A stretch of DNA of 64,000 bases, from assembly GCF_002726155.1 (NCBI RefSeq), contig NZ_PBSH01000047.1:1-64000 (forward strand), given 5' to 3'. This stretch comes from Alcanivorax sp. (GTDB lineage: Bacteria; Pseudomonadota; Gammaproteobacteria; Pseudomonadales; Alcanivoracaceae). Made by a program: the position numbers and the translations under genes. The notes under the pieces are model-generated. The model saw only the letters and a program-made list of their open reading frames with translations, did no database searches and had not been told where the DNA came from. Below, one piece after another: positions 38,127 through 47,370 of the stretch (within the stretch, counting starts at the first letter, position 1; each line of letters opens with the position of its first letter).

Positions 38127-38771
38127 ATGAGCAAGCCATTGACCATCGCCCTCTCCAAAGGGCGCATTCTCAAGGAAACCCTGCCTCTGCTGAAAGCGGC
38201 GGGTATTGAGCTGCTGGAAGACCCGGCGGCCTCACGCAAGCTGATTTTCGATACCACCCGTGAGGATGTGAAAATCATCATCATCCGCGCCACAGACGTG
38301 CCGCCCTATGTGCAGCATGGCGCGGCGGATATCGGTGTGGCCGGCAAAGACGTGCTCATGGAGCACGGCGGTGACGGGGTCTTTGAGCCAGTGGACCTGG
38401 ATATCGCCCGCTGCAAATTGATGGTGGCGGCCATGAAGGACGCCCCGGAAACCGGAAGCCGCCTGCGCGTGGCCACCAAGTTTGTGAATGTGGCCAAAGC
38501 CTATTACGCCCAGCAGGGCAAACAGGCAGAAGTGATCAAGCTGTATGGCGCCATGGAATTGGCCCCGTTGGTGGGGCTGGCGGACCGCATCGTGGATATC
38601 GTCGATACCGGCAATACCCTGCGCGCCAATGGCTTGGAGCCCACGGAACTGATTGCGCATATTTCCACCCGTGTGATCGTCAACCGGGCCAGCATGAAGA
38701 CCCGTCACAGTGATATCCAGACGATCCTGGACAAGTTGGCCGAGGCGGTGGATGCCCGCAAGGCCGGTTAG
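38127..38771 (+). CDS. hisG: ATP phosphoribosyltransferase catalytic subunit, short form
   Basis: HisG joins ATP and PRPP, the first and feedback-controlled step of histidine synthesis. The 214-residue length marks the short form, which needs the regulatory subunit HisZ; hisZ is not in this window. Motifs include [34 protein letters not shown] and the PRPP-binding [17 protein letters not shown]. It starts 17 bases after murA; hisD follows after a 177-base gap. Confidence 0.97.
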   Translation: MSKPLTIALSKGRILKETLPLLKAAGIELLEDPAASRKLIFDTTREDVKIIIIRATDVPPYVQHGAADIGVAGKDVLMEHGGDGVFEPVDLDIARCKLMVAAMKDAPETGSRLRVATKFVNVAKAYYAQQGKQAEVIKLYGAMELAPLVGLADRIVDIVDTGNTLRANGLEPTELIAHISTRVIVNRASMKTRHSDIQTILDKLAEAVDARKAG

Positions 38772-38885
38772 TGTTTTTTATCACCGAGGTCACGGCACTC
38801 CCAGGGTAAACCGCTAACACCGGTTGATGTGGTGTTGAGCGAGAGTCGCCGTTGATCTGTGTGATAGAAAAAAGCCTGGTCTTTT

Positions 38886-38919
38886 CCTCAGTGAATCCTG
38901 TGCCCTCTGTGGTAAAAAT
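38886..38919. repeat. CTCTGTG-type intergenic repeat fragment
   Basis: The segment from CCTCAGTG to CCCTCTGTGGTAAAAAT resembles, from memory, the CTCTGTG-rich spacer sequence found in many environmental bacterial genomes. It lies within the 177-base hisG-hisD gap (38772-38948), where no gene is seen. Identification is by pattern only. Confidence 0.3.
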
Positions 38920-38948
38920 AGATTGTGACTTTTAAAACGGTGCCAACC

Positions 38949-40250
38949 ATGGAAACCACCTGGCTTAATGCCCAAGACGCGGACTTCGATGCCAAGCTGG
39001 CTGCGCTCACCGCCTGGTCGGAAGAGCGCGACGAAGAAGTGGCCGATCGCGTGCGCGGCATTCTCAAGGATGTGGCCCGGCGCGGCGACGCGGCACTGGT
39101 GGAATACACCAATCGCTTTGATCGTCGTGACGTGGCCAGCATGGATGAACTGGTGGTGGATCACGCCCAGCTGCAAGCCGCGCTGTCGCGTATTCCTGCC
39201 GAGCAGCGTGAGGCTCTGGAAGCCGCCGCCGAGCGCGTACGTCGCTACCATGAAAAGCAGAAACAGGATTCCTGGCACTACCGCGAAGCCGATGGCACCT
39301 TGCTGGGCCAGCAGGTGACGCCACTGGATCGGGCCGGGATCTATGTGCCCGGTGGCAAGGCGGCGTATCCCAGTTCCGTGTTGATGAATGCGCTGCCGGC
39401 AAAGGTGGCCGGTGTGGGCGAAATCGTTATGGTTTCGCCCGCCCCGGACGGCATTATCAATGACATGGTGCTGGCGGCGGCGGCCATCGCCGGGGTCGAC
39501 AAGCTCTTTACTCTGGGCGGCGGGCAAGCGGTGGCCGCGTTGGCCTACGGCACAGAAACGGTGCCTGCAGTGGACAAGATTGTCGGCCCCGGCAACATCT
39601 ATGTGGCCGAAGCCAAGCGGCAGGTGTTTGGCAAAGTGGGCATCGACATGATTGCCGGTCCCTCGGAAATTCTGGTGGTTTGTGACGGCAAGACCGACCC
39701 GGACTGGATTGCCATGGACCTGTTTTCTCAGGCGGAGCACGATGAGGAAGCCCAGGCGATTCTGGTGTCCCCGGATGCGGCGTTCCTGAATCAGGTGGCC
39801 GAATCCATGGAAAGCCTGGCGACGACCCTGGAGCGCGAGACCATTATTCGTACCTCCATGAAGCATCGCGGTGCACTGATTCAGGTGAAAGACCTGGATC
39901 AGGCCATCGAGATCGCCAACCGCATTGCCTCGGAACACCTGGAATTATCCATTGATGACGCGGAGCAGTGGGCAAAAAAAATTCGCCATGCCGGTGCGAT
40001 TTTTCTGGGCCGTCACACGCCGGAAGCGCTGGGTGATTACTGTGCCGGGCCAAATCACGTCCTGCCTACCAGCGCTACCGCGCGCTTTTCGTCGCCGCTG
40101 GGCGTGTACGATTTCCAGAAACGCAGCTCGTTGATTGGCTGCTCCCCGGAAGGGGCCAGCACCCTGGCAAAAATCGCCTCCCCGCTGGCGCGCGGCGAAA
40201 GCCTCACGGCCCACGCTCGCAGTGCGGAATATAGAATCAAGAAACGCTAA
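38949..40250 (+). CDS. hisD: Histidinol dehydrogenase
   Basis: HisD oxidises L-histidinol to histidine in two NAD+-dependent steps with a bound zinc. The 433-residue enzyme has the family motifs [48 protein letters not shown] and the zinc-site QAEHDEEAQ. An in-frame GTG at 38925 would add 8 residues; the ATG at 38949 ([10 protein letters not shown]) gives the usual length. hisC follows after a heptad repeat. Confidence 0.96.
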   Translation: METTWLNAQDADFDAKLAALTAWSEERDEEVADRVRGILKDVARRGDAALVEYTNRFDRRDVASMDELVVDHAQLQAALSRIPAEQREALEAAAERVRRYHEKQKQDSWHYREADGTLLGQQVTPLDRAGIYVPGGKAAYPSSVLMNALPAKVAGVGEIVMVSPAPDGIINDMVLAAAAIAGVDKLFTLGGGQAVAALAYGTETVPAVDKIVGPGNIYVAEAKRQVFGKVGIDMIAGPSEILVVCDGKTDPDWIAMDLFSQAEHDEEAQAILVSPDAAFLNQVAESMESLATTLERETIIRTSMKHRGALIQVKDLDQAIEIANRIASEHLELSIDDAEQWAKKIRHAGAIFLGRHTPEALGDYCAGPNHVLPTSATARFSSPLGVYDFQKRSSLIGCSPEGASTLAKIASPLARGESLTAHARSAEYRIKKR

Positions 40251-40306
40251 CACGCCTCACGCACCACGCTTTCACGCGTGTTGCGTGTTGCCTGATGCAT
40301 GCAGGC
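40251..40306. repeat. Inverted nnCACGC heptad array between hisD and hisC
   Basis: Directly behind the hisD TAA come CACGCCT, CACGCAC and CACGCTT, then the centre TCACGCGTG and complementary units GTTGCGTGTTGCC. The two halves are roughly inverted and could form a hairpin. The array fills most of the 65-base gap before the hisC ATG, so it sits in the transcribed leader of hisC. Confidence 0.55.
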
Positions 40307-40315
40307 GGAACCACT

Positions 40316-41437
40316 ATGAGTAAATACTGGAGCGACTTCGTTCATGGGCTGGAGCCTTATGTGCCCGGTGAGCAGCCCAAGATGGACAAGCTGGTAAAGC
40401 TGAACACCAATGAGCACCCGCTCGGCCCGTCGCCGAAAGTGATTGAGGTGATCCGCGCTGAAGCGGACGACCGGCTGCGGCTGTATCCGGACCCGGACAG
40501 CAGCCAGCTCAAGCAGGCCATCGCCGATTACTATTCCAATCAAGGCTACGGGATCAAGCGCTCCCAGGTGTTTGTTGGCAATGGCTCCGACGAAGTGCTG
40601 GCGCACCTGTTTATGGCGTTTTTCAAACAGGAGCAGCCGCTGTTGTTCCCGGATATTACCTACAGCTTCTACAAGGTCTACTGCGGCCTGTATCAAATCG
40701 ACTATCAGCCGGTGCCGCTCGATGATGCGCTGGGCATTGCGGTGGACGATTATCTTGAGGGCGACAAGCCGCGCGCCAACGGCGGTATCATTTTTCCTAA
40801 TCCCAATGCGCCCACTGGCAAGCTGTTGCCGTTGAGTGAGATTGAACGCCTGTTACAGATCAATACGGAAACCCTGGTGGTGATCGATGAAGCGTACATC
40901 GATTTTGCCGGTAGCCCGGGGCAGGGCCGTGACACTGCCATTGCGCTGGTCAATCGCTATCCAAATCTGCTGGTCACCCAGACCTTGTCAAAATCCCGCT
41001 CCCTGGCCGGTTTGCGTATCGGGCTGGCTGTGGGTGATGAAGCGTTGATTGATGGATTGAACCGGATCAAGGACAGCTTTAATTCCTACCCGCTGGACCG
41101 TCTGGCTATTGCCGCCGGCGTGGCTGCTTTTGAGGATCAGGCGTGGTTTGAAAAAGGCTGCGAGCAGGTGGTCGGACAGCGCGAGTGGCTCAATGAACAG
41201 CTGGCGCAGCGCGGCTTTGAGAGCCTGCCGTCGGCGGCGAATTTTCTCTTTACCCGCCATGGGCAGTACAGCGGTGCATCTCTTGCCCGGGGGCTGCGCG
41301 AGCAGGGTGTGATCGTGCGTCACTTTGGTAAGCCTGAACGTATTGCAGACTACCTGCGTATCACCGTTGGCACGCCAGAACAGAACCAGGCGCTGATTAC
41401 GGCTCTGGATGGCTTGAGTGAAAAGTTCAAAGTATAA
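40316..41437 (+). CDS. hisC: Histidinol-phosphate aminotransferase
   Basis: HisC is the PLP enzyme making L-histidinol phosphate. The 373-residue protein has the PLP lysine Lys226 ([16 protein letters not shown]), [15 protein letters not shown] and [12 protein letters not shown]. The start at 40316 avoids the upstream repeat-coded extension (40295). The final codons (about SEKFKV and the TAA) lie inside a 7-bp repeat array, so the repeat has supplied the C-terminus and stop codon. Confidence 0.96.
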   Translation: MSKYWSDFVHGLEPYVPGEQPKMDKLVKLNTNEHPLGPSPKVIEVIRAEADDRLRLYPDPDSSQLKQAIADYYSNQGYGIKRSQVFVGNGSDEVLAHLFMAFFKQEQPLLFPDITYSFYKVYCGLYQIDYQPVPLDDALGIAVDDYLEGDKPRANGGIIFPNPNAPTGKLLPLSEIERLLQINTETLVVIDEAYIDFAGSPGQGRDTAIALVNRYPNLLVTQTLSKSRSLAGLRIGLAVGDEALIDGLNRIKDSFNSYPLDRLAIAAGVAAFEDQAWFEKGCEQVVGQREWLNEQLAQRGFESLPSAANFLFTRHGQYSGASLARGLREQGVIVRHFGKPERIADYLRITVGTPEQNQALITALDGLSEKFKV

Positions 41438-41449
41438 AGTTGAAAAGCG
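41422..41449. repeat. AAAGTTG heptad array, left arm
   Basis: Units AAAGTTC (41422-41428), AAAGTAT (41429-41435), AAAGTTG (41436-41442) and AAAAGCG. The array spans the hisC stop codon (41435-41437). The complement of the right arm at 41549 matches it with one mismatch in 24 bases. Confidence 0.7.
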
Positions 41450-41475
41450 CGAGCTAAGTGTTGCCACATTGAGAC

Positions 41476-41516
41476 AAAGAGGCCGCGGCCAGAATGCATG
41501 TGGGCGCGGCCTCTTT
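41476..41516. terminator. Bidirectional terminator, AAGAGGCCGCG type, copy 1
   Basis: AAAGAGGCCGCG (41476-41487) pairs perfectly with CGCGGCCTCTTT (41505-41516) around a 17-base loop. It ends the murA-hisGDC transcript. The stem sequence recurs at 43350-43384, and it is flanked on both sides by inverted AAAGTTG heptad arms. Confidence 0.75.
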
Positions 41517-41548
41517 GCGTTCACAGCTACAGCCGATGCTTTTCTGCG

Positions 41549-41572
41549 TTTCAACTTTATACTTTCAACTTT
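41549..41572. repeat. AAAGTTG heptad array, right (inverted) arm
   Basis: Units TTTCAAC, TTTATAC and TTTCAAC (41549-41569), followed by TTTGAGC. This is the inverted copy of the arm over the hisC stop, 23 of 24 bases matching, so the two arms can pair around the terminator hairpin. The remaining 115 bases to the next gene hold no other feature. Confidence 0.7.
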
Positions 41573-41687
41573 GAGCTCACCGCCCCTCCTGTGCCGACCC
41601 CTGGCCCGGAATGTGACCTCACGGGCTTGAACCTTTGCCCATCGCCGAGGTACTAACAGGCATTAGTCCAACGGAAAGGACCCGATA

Positions 41688-43286
41688 ATGAAACGTTCGT
41701 TACTGCTTGCCTGTGCCCTGATCCCTGTTCCCCTTTTTGCCGCTGACTTTGCTGTTACCGCTCCGGTGAGCAAGGCGGTGTTGTTTCCCGCCCAGGCCCA
41801 TCTCAGCCGTACTTTCTCTCAGGCCTTGCCCACCGGTGAGCACCAGCTGGTGGTGAAAGGGCTGCCGGAGCTGGATCTGGATAGTCTGCAGGTGGCAGTG
41901 AAAGGTGCCGATTTGCTGGGGATGCGACAAGGATTCGCCATTGCCGAGGACGATGTGTCGGCCCGTCGTGCCGAGCTGGATGCAGCGATTCTCGAACTGG
42001 AGCAGGCCATGGCCGCCGCCCGGGCAGCAGACAGCCTGGACCAGCAGCAGATTAATCATCTGCAATCCCTGATGGGGCAGGCGCCACAAGGTGAAGCCGT
42101 GTTTGCCCAGGTGCCGGTGGAAAAATGGGCCAGTGCCTGGGAGTTCATTGGCAAGGCGGTGGCGCAACGACAGGCGGCGATTAATCAGCGTGTGGTGACC
42201 CGAGAAGAACAGCAACGCAAGCTGGAGGCGCTGCGGCAGGAGCGGCAGCAGCTGGGACAGGGGCAGACTCGCAGCCGCGAACTGGTACTCACTGTCGGTG
42301 CCGAAACGCCGTCCACCGCGCAGGTTGAATTGCAATATTTCACCGGCCAGGCCGGCTGGCAGAATCAACTGCGGGTCGATCTGGATAGCGGCAGTGAAAC
42401 GGTAGCCGTTACCGGTATTGCTCTGATTCATAACCGCACCGGGGAGGACTGGCAGAATGTCAGTGCCACCCTGGGGTTGGTGCCGGCCGGTTATCGTCAC
42501 CTGCCGGATCCGCAGCCCTGGATTGTGCGTCTGGCGACGCCGCAACCGGAAATGCGCAAACAGTCCTTGCGCAGCGTGATGGCGGAACCGGCCGCTTTTG
42601 AAGCCGATATGGCAGAGCACGTGGAGGCGATGCCGGTGGCCGCTCCGGTGGCTCACGGTTTTGATATGCGCGTGCCGCTTTCGTCTCCGCTGTCGCTGGC
42701 CAGTGGTAACGCCAGTGCCCGGGTGCCCTATCAGCAGGCTGAACTGCCGGTGACGCTCAGCCGCGAAAGTTATCTCTGGCAGCAGCCGGCGGTGTTGTTG
42801 GTGGGGGAATGGACGAATACCAGCGCGCTGCCCTGGCTGGCGGGGCGCGTCACGCTGTTACGTGACGGTCAGCGTTTGGCCCGTTATCACCGCGGCGACA
42901 GCATCAAGCAGGGCGAGCAGGTGAAGATGAGTTTCGGTGATGACCCACGCTTGCAGATTGCGGTGGTTCGCGAACCATCACAGCAAGGGGAGGTCGGCCT
43001 GATCAGCAAGGAGAGCACCCTGTCTGCCTTGAAGAACATCACTCTGACGTCACATTACGACAAGGCGGTGACGGTGGATCTGCTGGATCGTCTGCCGGTG
43101 GCCGGCAACGAGGATATTACCGTCACGGCCAAGGGCAAGGCCGCAGATGCCCGCGATGTGGATGATGTGAAAGGGCTGCAACGCTGGCAGTTCACCTTGC
43201 CCGCCGGGGGCGAGGAAAGGTTCAAACAAGGTTTCGAAATTCGTTACCCGGAAGAGACTACCCTGAGCGGTGTAGAGGGATTGTGA
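41688..43286 (+). CDS. DUF4139 / MuiA-like secreted protein
   Basis: The 532-residue protein has a Sec signal (about 1-19, ALIPVPLFAA). An N-terminal DUF4140-like region follows (about 25-70, VLFPAQAHLSRTF), then a coiled coil (about 95-200, rich in Glu/Gln/Ala), then a DUF4139 beta-rich domain (about 215-525). Segments such as VAVTGIALIHNRTGEDWQNV and ESTLSALKNITLTSHYDK are typical of that family, once called mucoidy inhibitor A. The biochemical role is unknown. GGAAAGGA precedes the ATG. The closing codons lie next to a GTTGAAA repeat array. Confidence 0.85.
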   Translation: MKRSLLLACALIPVPLFAADFAVTAPVSKAVLFPAQAHLSRTFSQALPTGEHQLVVKGLPELDLDSLQVAVKGADLLGMRQGFAIAEDDVSARRAELDAAILELEQAMAAARAADSLDQQQINHLQSLMGQAPQGEAVFAQVPVEKWASAWEFIGKAVAQRQAAINQRVVTREEQQRKLEALRQERQQLGQGQTRSRELVLTVGAETPSTAQVELQYFTGQAGWQNQLRVDLDSGSETVAVTGIALIHNRTGEDWQNVSATLGLVPAGYRHLPDPQPWIVRLATPQPEMRKQSLRSVMAEPAAFEADMAEHVEAMPVAAPVAHGFDMRVPLSSPLSLASGNASARVPYQQAELPVTLSRESYLWQQPAVLLVGEWTNTSALPWLAGRVTLLRDGQRLARYHRGDSIKQGEQVKMSFGDDPRLQIAVVREPSQQGEVGLISKESTLSALKNITLTSHYDKAVTVDLLDRLPVAGNEDITVTAKGKAADARDVDDVKGLQRWQFTLPAGGEERFKQGFEIRYPEETTLSGVEGL

Positions 43287-43291
43287 GCGGA

Positions 43292-43319
43292 GTTGAAAGT
43301 TGAAAGTTGAAAGTTTAAA
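43292..43319. repeat. GTTGAAA heptad array behind the DUF4139 gene
   Basis: Three exact GTTGAAA units followed by GTTTAAA (43292-43319), beginning 5 bases after the TGA stop. It is the same unit as the arms at 41422 and 41549 and again lies beside an AAGAGGCCGCG terminator. Confidence 0.75.
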
Positions 43320-43349
43320 CGTGTAGCTATGCCGTGTTGTTTTTAACCG

Positions 43350-43384
43350 AAGAGGCCGCGCCCAAGCGTTGGGCGCGGCCTCTT
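43350..43384. terminator. Bidirectional terminator, AAGAGGCCGCG type, copy 2
   Basis: AAGAGGCCGCGCCCAA (43350-43365) pairs perfectly over 16 bp with its complement at 43369-43384, with a 3-base loop. It lies between the converging DUF4139 and algW genes. The outer 11 bases of the stem are identical to copy 1 at 41476. Confidence 0.85.
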
Positions 43385-43412
43385 GCTATCGGCTCAAAGA
43401 CAGGCATTGTCC

Positions 43413-43448
43413 GCGTTGTTGCGTGAAGCCTGTCACGTGTTGCGTCTC
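43413..43448. repeat. nnCACGC heptad array abutting the algW stop
   Basis: Read on the minus strand the units GAGACGC, AACACGT, GACAGGC, TTCACGC and AACAACGC begin at the base directly after the algW TAA (43449-43451). The layout relative to the stop codon is the same as at 56316 and 62371. Confidence 0.6.
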
Positions 43449-44546
43449 TTAATCGGTTTCCGCTGGCGGGCGGGTGCCGATGACCACGTCCACGGACAGG
43501 GGCTGACGGTTGCGGATGACTTCCAGCGTCACGTTATCGTCCGGTTTCATACCGGCAATCCGATTCATGGCTTCGTAGCCATCGGCCATCACATCGCCGT
43601 TAATGCCTACCAGGACGTCGCCGGGCTGCAGGCCGCCTTTATGGGCCGGGCTGTCGACCACCACTTCGGTGACCACGCCCCCGCGCACCTCTTCCATGCC
43701 AAAGGTGTCGGCCAGTGACGGGGTCATATCCTGCACGGTGACGCCCAGGTATCCACGAATCACCCGGCCATGCTCGATCAGGTCGCTCATCACTTCCTTG
43801 GCAATCGAGGCGGGAGTGGCGAAGCCGATGCCCTGCCAGCTGCCGTCCGCAGAAAGGATGGCAGTGTTAATGCCGATCAGGTGGCCACGGGTATCAATCA
43901 GTGCGCCGCCGGAGTTGCCCCGATTGATCGCCGCATCGGTCTGGATAAAGTTTTCGAAGGTGGCGATACCCAGGTGGCTGCGGCCGGTGGCGCTGACAAT
44001 GCCCATGGACACGGTCTGCCCGACGCCCAGCGGGTTGCCGATGGCCAGTACCACGTCGCCCACCTGCACCGGGCCATTGCCGTTCAGTTCCACTTCGGGC
44101 AAGTTTTCCAGGGCAATATGCAGTAGCGCCAGGTCAGTTTCCGGGTCCGTGCCCACCACCCGGGCGGGCGCATCACGGCCATCGCGCAAGGCCACCAGAA
44201 TTTCATCCGCATCGCGGATGACGTGGTAACTGGTCAGCACATAGCCGCCGTCGTCGACGATCACTCCTGAACCCAGGCTGCTCAGGGCGCGTTCACGGCG
44301 GGGTTGCTCCATGAAGCGGTTGAACAGCGGGTCTTCAGCCACTTCTTCATTGGTGATGATCTGGGTGGTGTAGATGTTCACCACCGCCGGAGCCGCATGG
44401 TTCACCGCACCGGCATAGCTGGCTACGCCGGTGTCGTGCTGTGCGGGTTCGGCGTTGGGTCCCCACTGGTACCACCACAGGGCGACAAGGCCGACGGCCA
44501 GGCCGGTAATCACCGGGCCGGCCAGAAAACGAAGCAGTTTGATCAC
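43449..44546 (-). CDS. algW: Periplasmic serine protease AlgW/DegS
   Basis: AlgW/DegS is the membrane-anchored site-1 protease that senses misfolded porin C-termini and cleaves the anti-sigma factor MucA/RseA. The 365-residue protein has an N-terminal anchor (about 10-27), then a trypsin-like domain with His108 (TSYHVI), Asp138 (PETDLALL) and Ser212 (NRGNSGGAL), then one PDZ domain (about 265-360). A single PDZ fits DegS rather than DegP. A Nif3-like gene diverges from it, as in pseudomonads. Confidence 0.93.
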   Translation of the reverse strand: MIKLLRFLAGPVITGLAVGLVALWWYQWGPNAEPAQHDTGVASYAGAVNHAAPAVVNIYTTQIITNEEVAEDPLFNRFMEQPRRERALSSLGSGVIVDDGGYVLTSYHVIRDADEILVALRDGRDAPARVVGTDPETDLALLHIALENLPEVELNGNGPVQVGDVVLAIGNPLGVGQTVSMGIVSATGRSHLGIATFENFIQTDAAINRGNSGGALIDTRGHLIGINTAILSADGSWQGIGFATPASIAKEVMSDLIEHGRVIRGYLGVTVQDMTPSLADTFGMEEVRGGVVTEVVVDSPAHKGGLQPGDVLVGINGDVMADGYEAMNRIAGMKPDDNVTLEVIRNRQPLSVDVVIGTRPPAETD

Positions 44547-44857
44547 CGGTAATGCCCCCGTTAATGCTGTTCCCCGGTCTCGTCAGGGCCTGGTGAAGGG
44601 CGCCCGGCGAGACAAGTGCGGGGTCAGATAGGTAAACTGCGCGCAATAGTAGAACCTGTGAATACTGATTGCTACTGCCGCCCGGCTGTGGGCCATGGCC
44701 ACATTGCAAGGCTTGGCGCGGCTCTCTCCTGCGGTTTGCGTGGGAAACAGGATACACCGAACTCTCCCCGAGCGGATTGGCGCGGTGATCCGGGTTCACG
44801 GGTTTCGTGACCAAATGGATCACTTTTTATTGTTCCGACCTTTATCCGGTAGGTGTC
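44547..44857. other. Divergent intergenic region between algW and the Nif3-like gene
   Basis: This 311-base stretch separates two divergent start codons. No convincing reading frame, RNA gene, terminator or strong repeat is seen. It must contain the promoters of both genes, but I could not assign -35/-10 elements with confidence. Confidence 0.5.
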
Positions 44858-45613
44858 ATGCTCAAGCGCGATTACATGTTGTCTTTGCTCGATCAGGAAC
44901 TGGCCGCGGACCGTTTCCAGGATTTCTGCCCCAATGGACTTCAGGTGGAAGGCCGGGAGCAGATCCACCGGGTGGTGTCCGGCGTGACGGCCTGTCAGGC
45001 CTTGATCGACGCGGCCATCGTGGAAGAGGCAGATGCGATTCTGGTCCACCACGGCTATTTCTGGAAAGGCGAAAGCCAGCAGGTCCGGGGGATGAAGAAG
45101 CAGCGCTTGCAGACCCTGTTGCGCCATGACATCAACCTGTTTGCCTATCACCTGCCGCTGGATGCCCACCCCACGCTGGGTAACAATGCCCAGTTGGCGC
45201 TCCGTCTGGGGCTGACCACCGAAGGCGGGCTGGATGATTCGCCCCGGCCTATCGGCAATGTGGGTCGGCTGGACAGCCCCATGAGTGCGTCAGAATTTGC
45301 TGCCCATGTAGAAGCGGTATTGGGCCGAACGCCCTTGCATATCGGCGATCCCGGCGACGAAATTGAAACCGTCGGCTGGTGTACCGGCGGAGCCCAGGGC
45401 TTTATCGAAAAGGCCCAGAGCAAGGGCGTGGATGCCTACCTGAGCGGCGAAATTTCTGAACCGACCACCCATTTTGCCCGGGAAACCGGCATGCATTATT
45501 TCGCCTGTGGCCATCATGCCACTGAACGTTACGGTGCCATGGCGCTGGGGCAGTGGCTCAGCGACCATTACGGCATTGAGCATACCTTTATTGATATCGA
45601 TAACCCGGCCTAA
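44858..45613 (+). CDS. Nif3-like dinuclear metal centre protein (YbgI family)
   Basis: The 251-residue protein has the metal-binding motifs ILVHHGYFWKGE and NLFAYHLPLDAH, plus the C-terminal YFACGHHATERYGAMALG, which form the two-metal site of the toroidal hexamer. Biochemical function is not settled; GTP cyclohydrolase I type 2 annotations for this family are doubtful. The start at 44858 follows a TAGGTG site; an in-frame ATG at 44807 is less likely. Position next to algW is conserved in pseudomonads. Confidence 0.9.
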   Translation: MLKRDYMLSLLDQELAADRFQDFCPNGLQVEGREQIHRVVSGVTACQALIDAAIVEEADAILVHHGYFWKGESQQVRGMKKQRLQTLLRHDINLFAYHLPLDAHPTLGNNAQLALRLGLTTEGGLDDSPRPIGNVGRLDSPMSASEFAAHVEAVLGRTPLHIGDPGDEIETVGWCTGGAQGFIEKAQSKGVDAYLSGEISEPTTHFARETGMHYFACGHHATERYGAMALGQWLSDHYGIEHTFIDIDNPA

Positions 45614-45643
45614 ACCGGGAGCAGTACGAGGGTTTCCTGTCTG

Positions 45644-46519
45644 ATGAAAGTCACTGTGATTTATAACCCGACTGCCGGTGGCGGTCGGGAGGCGTTGCTT
45701 TGCCGTTTTGTGGCCGAGCTGGAGCGCCAGGGGGCCAGCGTGCGCCTGTATTACACCAAAGGCCCCAACGACGCCACGGACTACCTCAATGGGCTTTCTG
45801 ACCAGGGTGATTGCGTGGTGGCCGTAGGGGGTGATGGCACCACCAACGAAGTGCTCAACGGGTTGGCTGCCGGGGTGGCGCTGGGCGTGTTTGCCACCGG
45901 CACGGCCAATGTACTGGCCAAAGAGCTGGGGTTGCCGAAAAAGCCGGAGCAGGCCGCGCAGGTGGTAGTGAAGGGCAAAAGCGTATCCGTGACGCCGGCC
46001 CGTCTGAACGGCCGGCGGTTTATCATGATGTGCGGCATCGGCTATGACGCCTGGGTGGTCAATGGGGTTAATCTGGGCATCAAGGAGCGCTTCGGCAAAC
46101 TGGCCTATGTGCAGTCCATGCTCGGCCAGATTGGCCGTTATGGGCAACGTCACTATCGAGTGGAAGTGGATGGCCGGCCACTGGATTGTTTTTCTGCCAT
46201 TATCACCAATGGCCGCCATTACGGTGGCAGCTTCGTGTTGAGTAACGAGGCCAATATCCTGCGCCCACAGGTGCAAGTGCTGTTATTCCAGAAGCCGGGC
46301 GTGCGGTTTTTGCTGCGCTGCCTGATTGCCTTGCTATTTGGGCGTATGGAGCGGGTGGATGGCGTGGCCAGCCTGCGAGCCCAGTGGGTCCATATTCGTT
46401 GTGAGAACGGCGATGAGCCGATTCAGGCGGACGGCGACCCGGCCGGCAACCTGCCTGCGGAGATTGAAGTGGAAGACGCGCCGGTACCCATGCGGGTAGC
46501 GCTCCTGTTTGATTCATAA
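45644..46519 (+). CDS. Diacylglycerol/lipid kinase family protein (YegS-like)
   Basis: The 291-residue product begins MKVTVIYNPTAGGGREAL. It has the DAGK catalytic loop VAVGGDGTTNEVLNGL (GGDGT at 62-66), GVFATGTANVLAKEL and a second-domain IQADGDPAGNLPAEIEV. It should phosphorylate a membrane lipid or sphingoid base with ATP at the cytoplasmic face; the exact acceptor cannot be told. It begins 30 bases after the Nif3-like gene, probably co-transcribed. Confidence 0.88.
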   Translation: MKVTVIYNPTAGGGREALLCRFVAELERQGASVRLYYTKGPNDATDYLNGLSDQGDCVVAVGGDGTTNEVLNGLAAGVALGVFATGTANVLAKELGLPKKPEQAAQVVVKGKSVSVTPARLNGRRFIMMCGIGYDAWVVNGVNLGIKERFGKLAYVQSMLGQIGRYGQRHYRVEVDGRPLDCFSAIITNGRHYGGSFVLSNEANILRPQVQVLLFQKPGVRFLLRCLIALLFGRMERVDGVASLRAQWVHIRCENGDEPIQADGDPAGNLPAEIEVEDAPVPMRVALLFDS

Positions 46520-46633
46520 GGCTTTGCCATAAGCCTTGAAAGACCTCCCGGGCTATGGGGTTTTACGTCAGGCATCCGGGGTCGAGCGTTTGGCAAAGCG
46601 CGGAGCAGTAACGATAAGCCAGTCAAATGGCGG

Positions 46634-46650
46634 GAAGCGTGTTGCGTGTC
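46634..46650. repeat. Short GCGTGTT heptad repeat
   Basis: The stretch GAAGCGTGTTGCGTGTC has two and a half units of the GCGTGnn family, in the gap between the lipid kinase and zapG and just before a terminator. Short, so weaker than the other copies. Confidence 0.4.
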
Positions 46651-46675
46651 ATTCAATCCAATACGTGATGAACAC

Positions 46676-46703
46676 AAAAAAGCCCGCTGGTGCGGGCTTT
46701 TTT
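46676..46703. terminator. Bidirectional rho-independent terminator
   Basis: GCCCGC (46682-46687) and GCGGGC (46692-46697) form the stem, with TGGT as loop, six A before and six T after. It lies between the converging lipid kinase and zapG genes. Confidence 0.9.
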
Positions 46704-46729
46704 GTCGTTGCTTACGGTGAGGGCTGCAA

Positions 46730-47254
46730 TCAGCGGGGTTTCTTGTCATCCGCCGTGTCGTCATTTCCCTCGGCATAATCCCGGGGTGGTTCGACCACGG
46801 TGTCAGGAATCGGGTTATCCGCCACGTCCACCGGCGCAAAAGGGCCGGTGGGTTTTTGCTGCAGGCCAAAGTCTTCCGAGAGCGTGCCCTTGGCGCTGGG
46901 GGCATAATCCAGCGGTGGCGCCATGGGTTCGCTACTCTCCTTGTCCGGTGCGGAATCCAGAGATTTGGCCACGGCCCGTTTGCGGCCCACTTCAGAGCAG
47001 AGTACCTGGGCGCCCTTGGACAAATGCTCATGCACGGAGCGGTACGCCTGGGTCATATCGTTGACCAGGTCGGCGGTCTGCAGAAAATGATCGTCCACCT
47101 TGTCCCGATAATGATTCAGCGCCTGACGGGCTTCGTCACGGTCACGAATCAGTTGGCCGGCTTGCCGCCGTGCCGGTAACAACCAGAAAAGCAGTCCTGC
47201 ACCTACTACCACGCCGGCAGCAAAGCACAGCACCCCAGTTGTCAGCATATCCAT
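46730..47254 (-). CDS. zapG: DUF1043 envelope/division protein ZapG (YhcB)
   Basis: YhcB/ZapG is an inner-membrane protein tied to septal and envelope biogenesis. The 174-residue product has an N-terminal span (about 5-25, GVLCFAAGVVVGAGLLFWLL) and a coiled coil matching the DUF1043 core (RDKVDDHFLQTADLVNDMTQ and YRSVHEHLSKGA). A disordered, Pro/Asp-rich tail (about 95-174) follows. CAGGAG precedes the first ATG. The gene is near algW and zapE, echoing E. coli, where yhcB lies beside degQ/degS and zapE. Confidence 0.88.
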   Translation of the reverse strand: MDMLTTGVLCFAAGVVVGAGLLFWLLPARRQAGQLIRDRDEARQALNHYRDKVDDHFLQTADLVNDMTQAYRSVHEHLSKGAQVLCSEVGRKRAVAKSLDSAPDKESSEPMAPPLDYAPSAKGTLSEDFGLQQKPTGPFAPVDVADNPIPDTVVEPPRDYAEGNDDTADDKKPR

Positions 47255-47370
47255 GGCATACTCCTGTAAGGTATCGCCAAGACGCTGGCGATAACGCTGA
47301 GGCTATTGCAGCACAGAGCTGCGCGGCCGCCAAGGGTGAAAGGCGTAACAGGATGCGATAGGAGTAGAAA

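Noticed and set aside
41450..41687. Possible short gene in the hisC-DUF4139 gap
   Set aside because: The gap is explained by repeat arms, a terminator hairpin and the DUF4139 leader; short frames there have no coding character.
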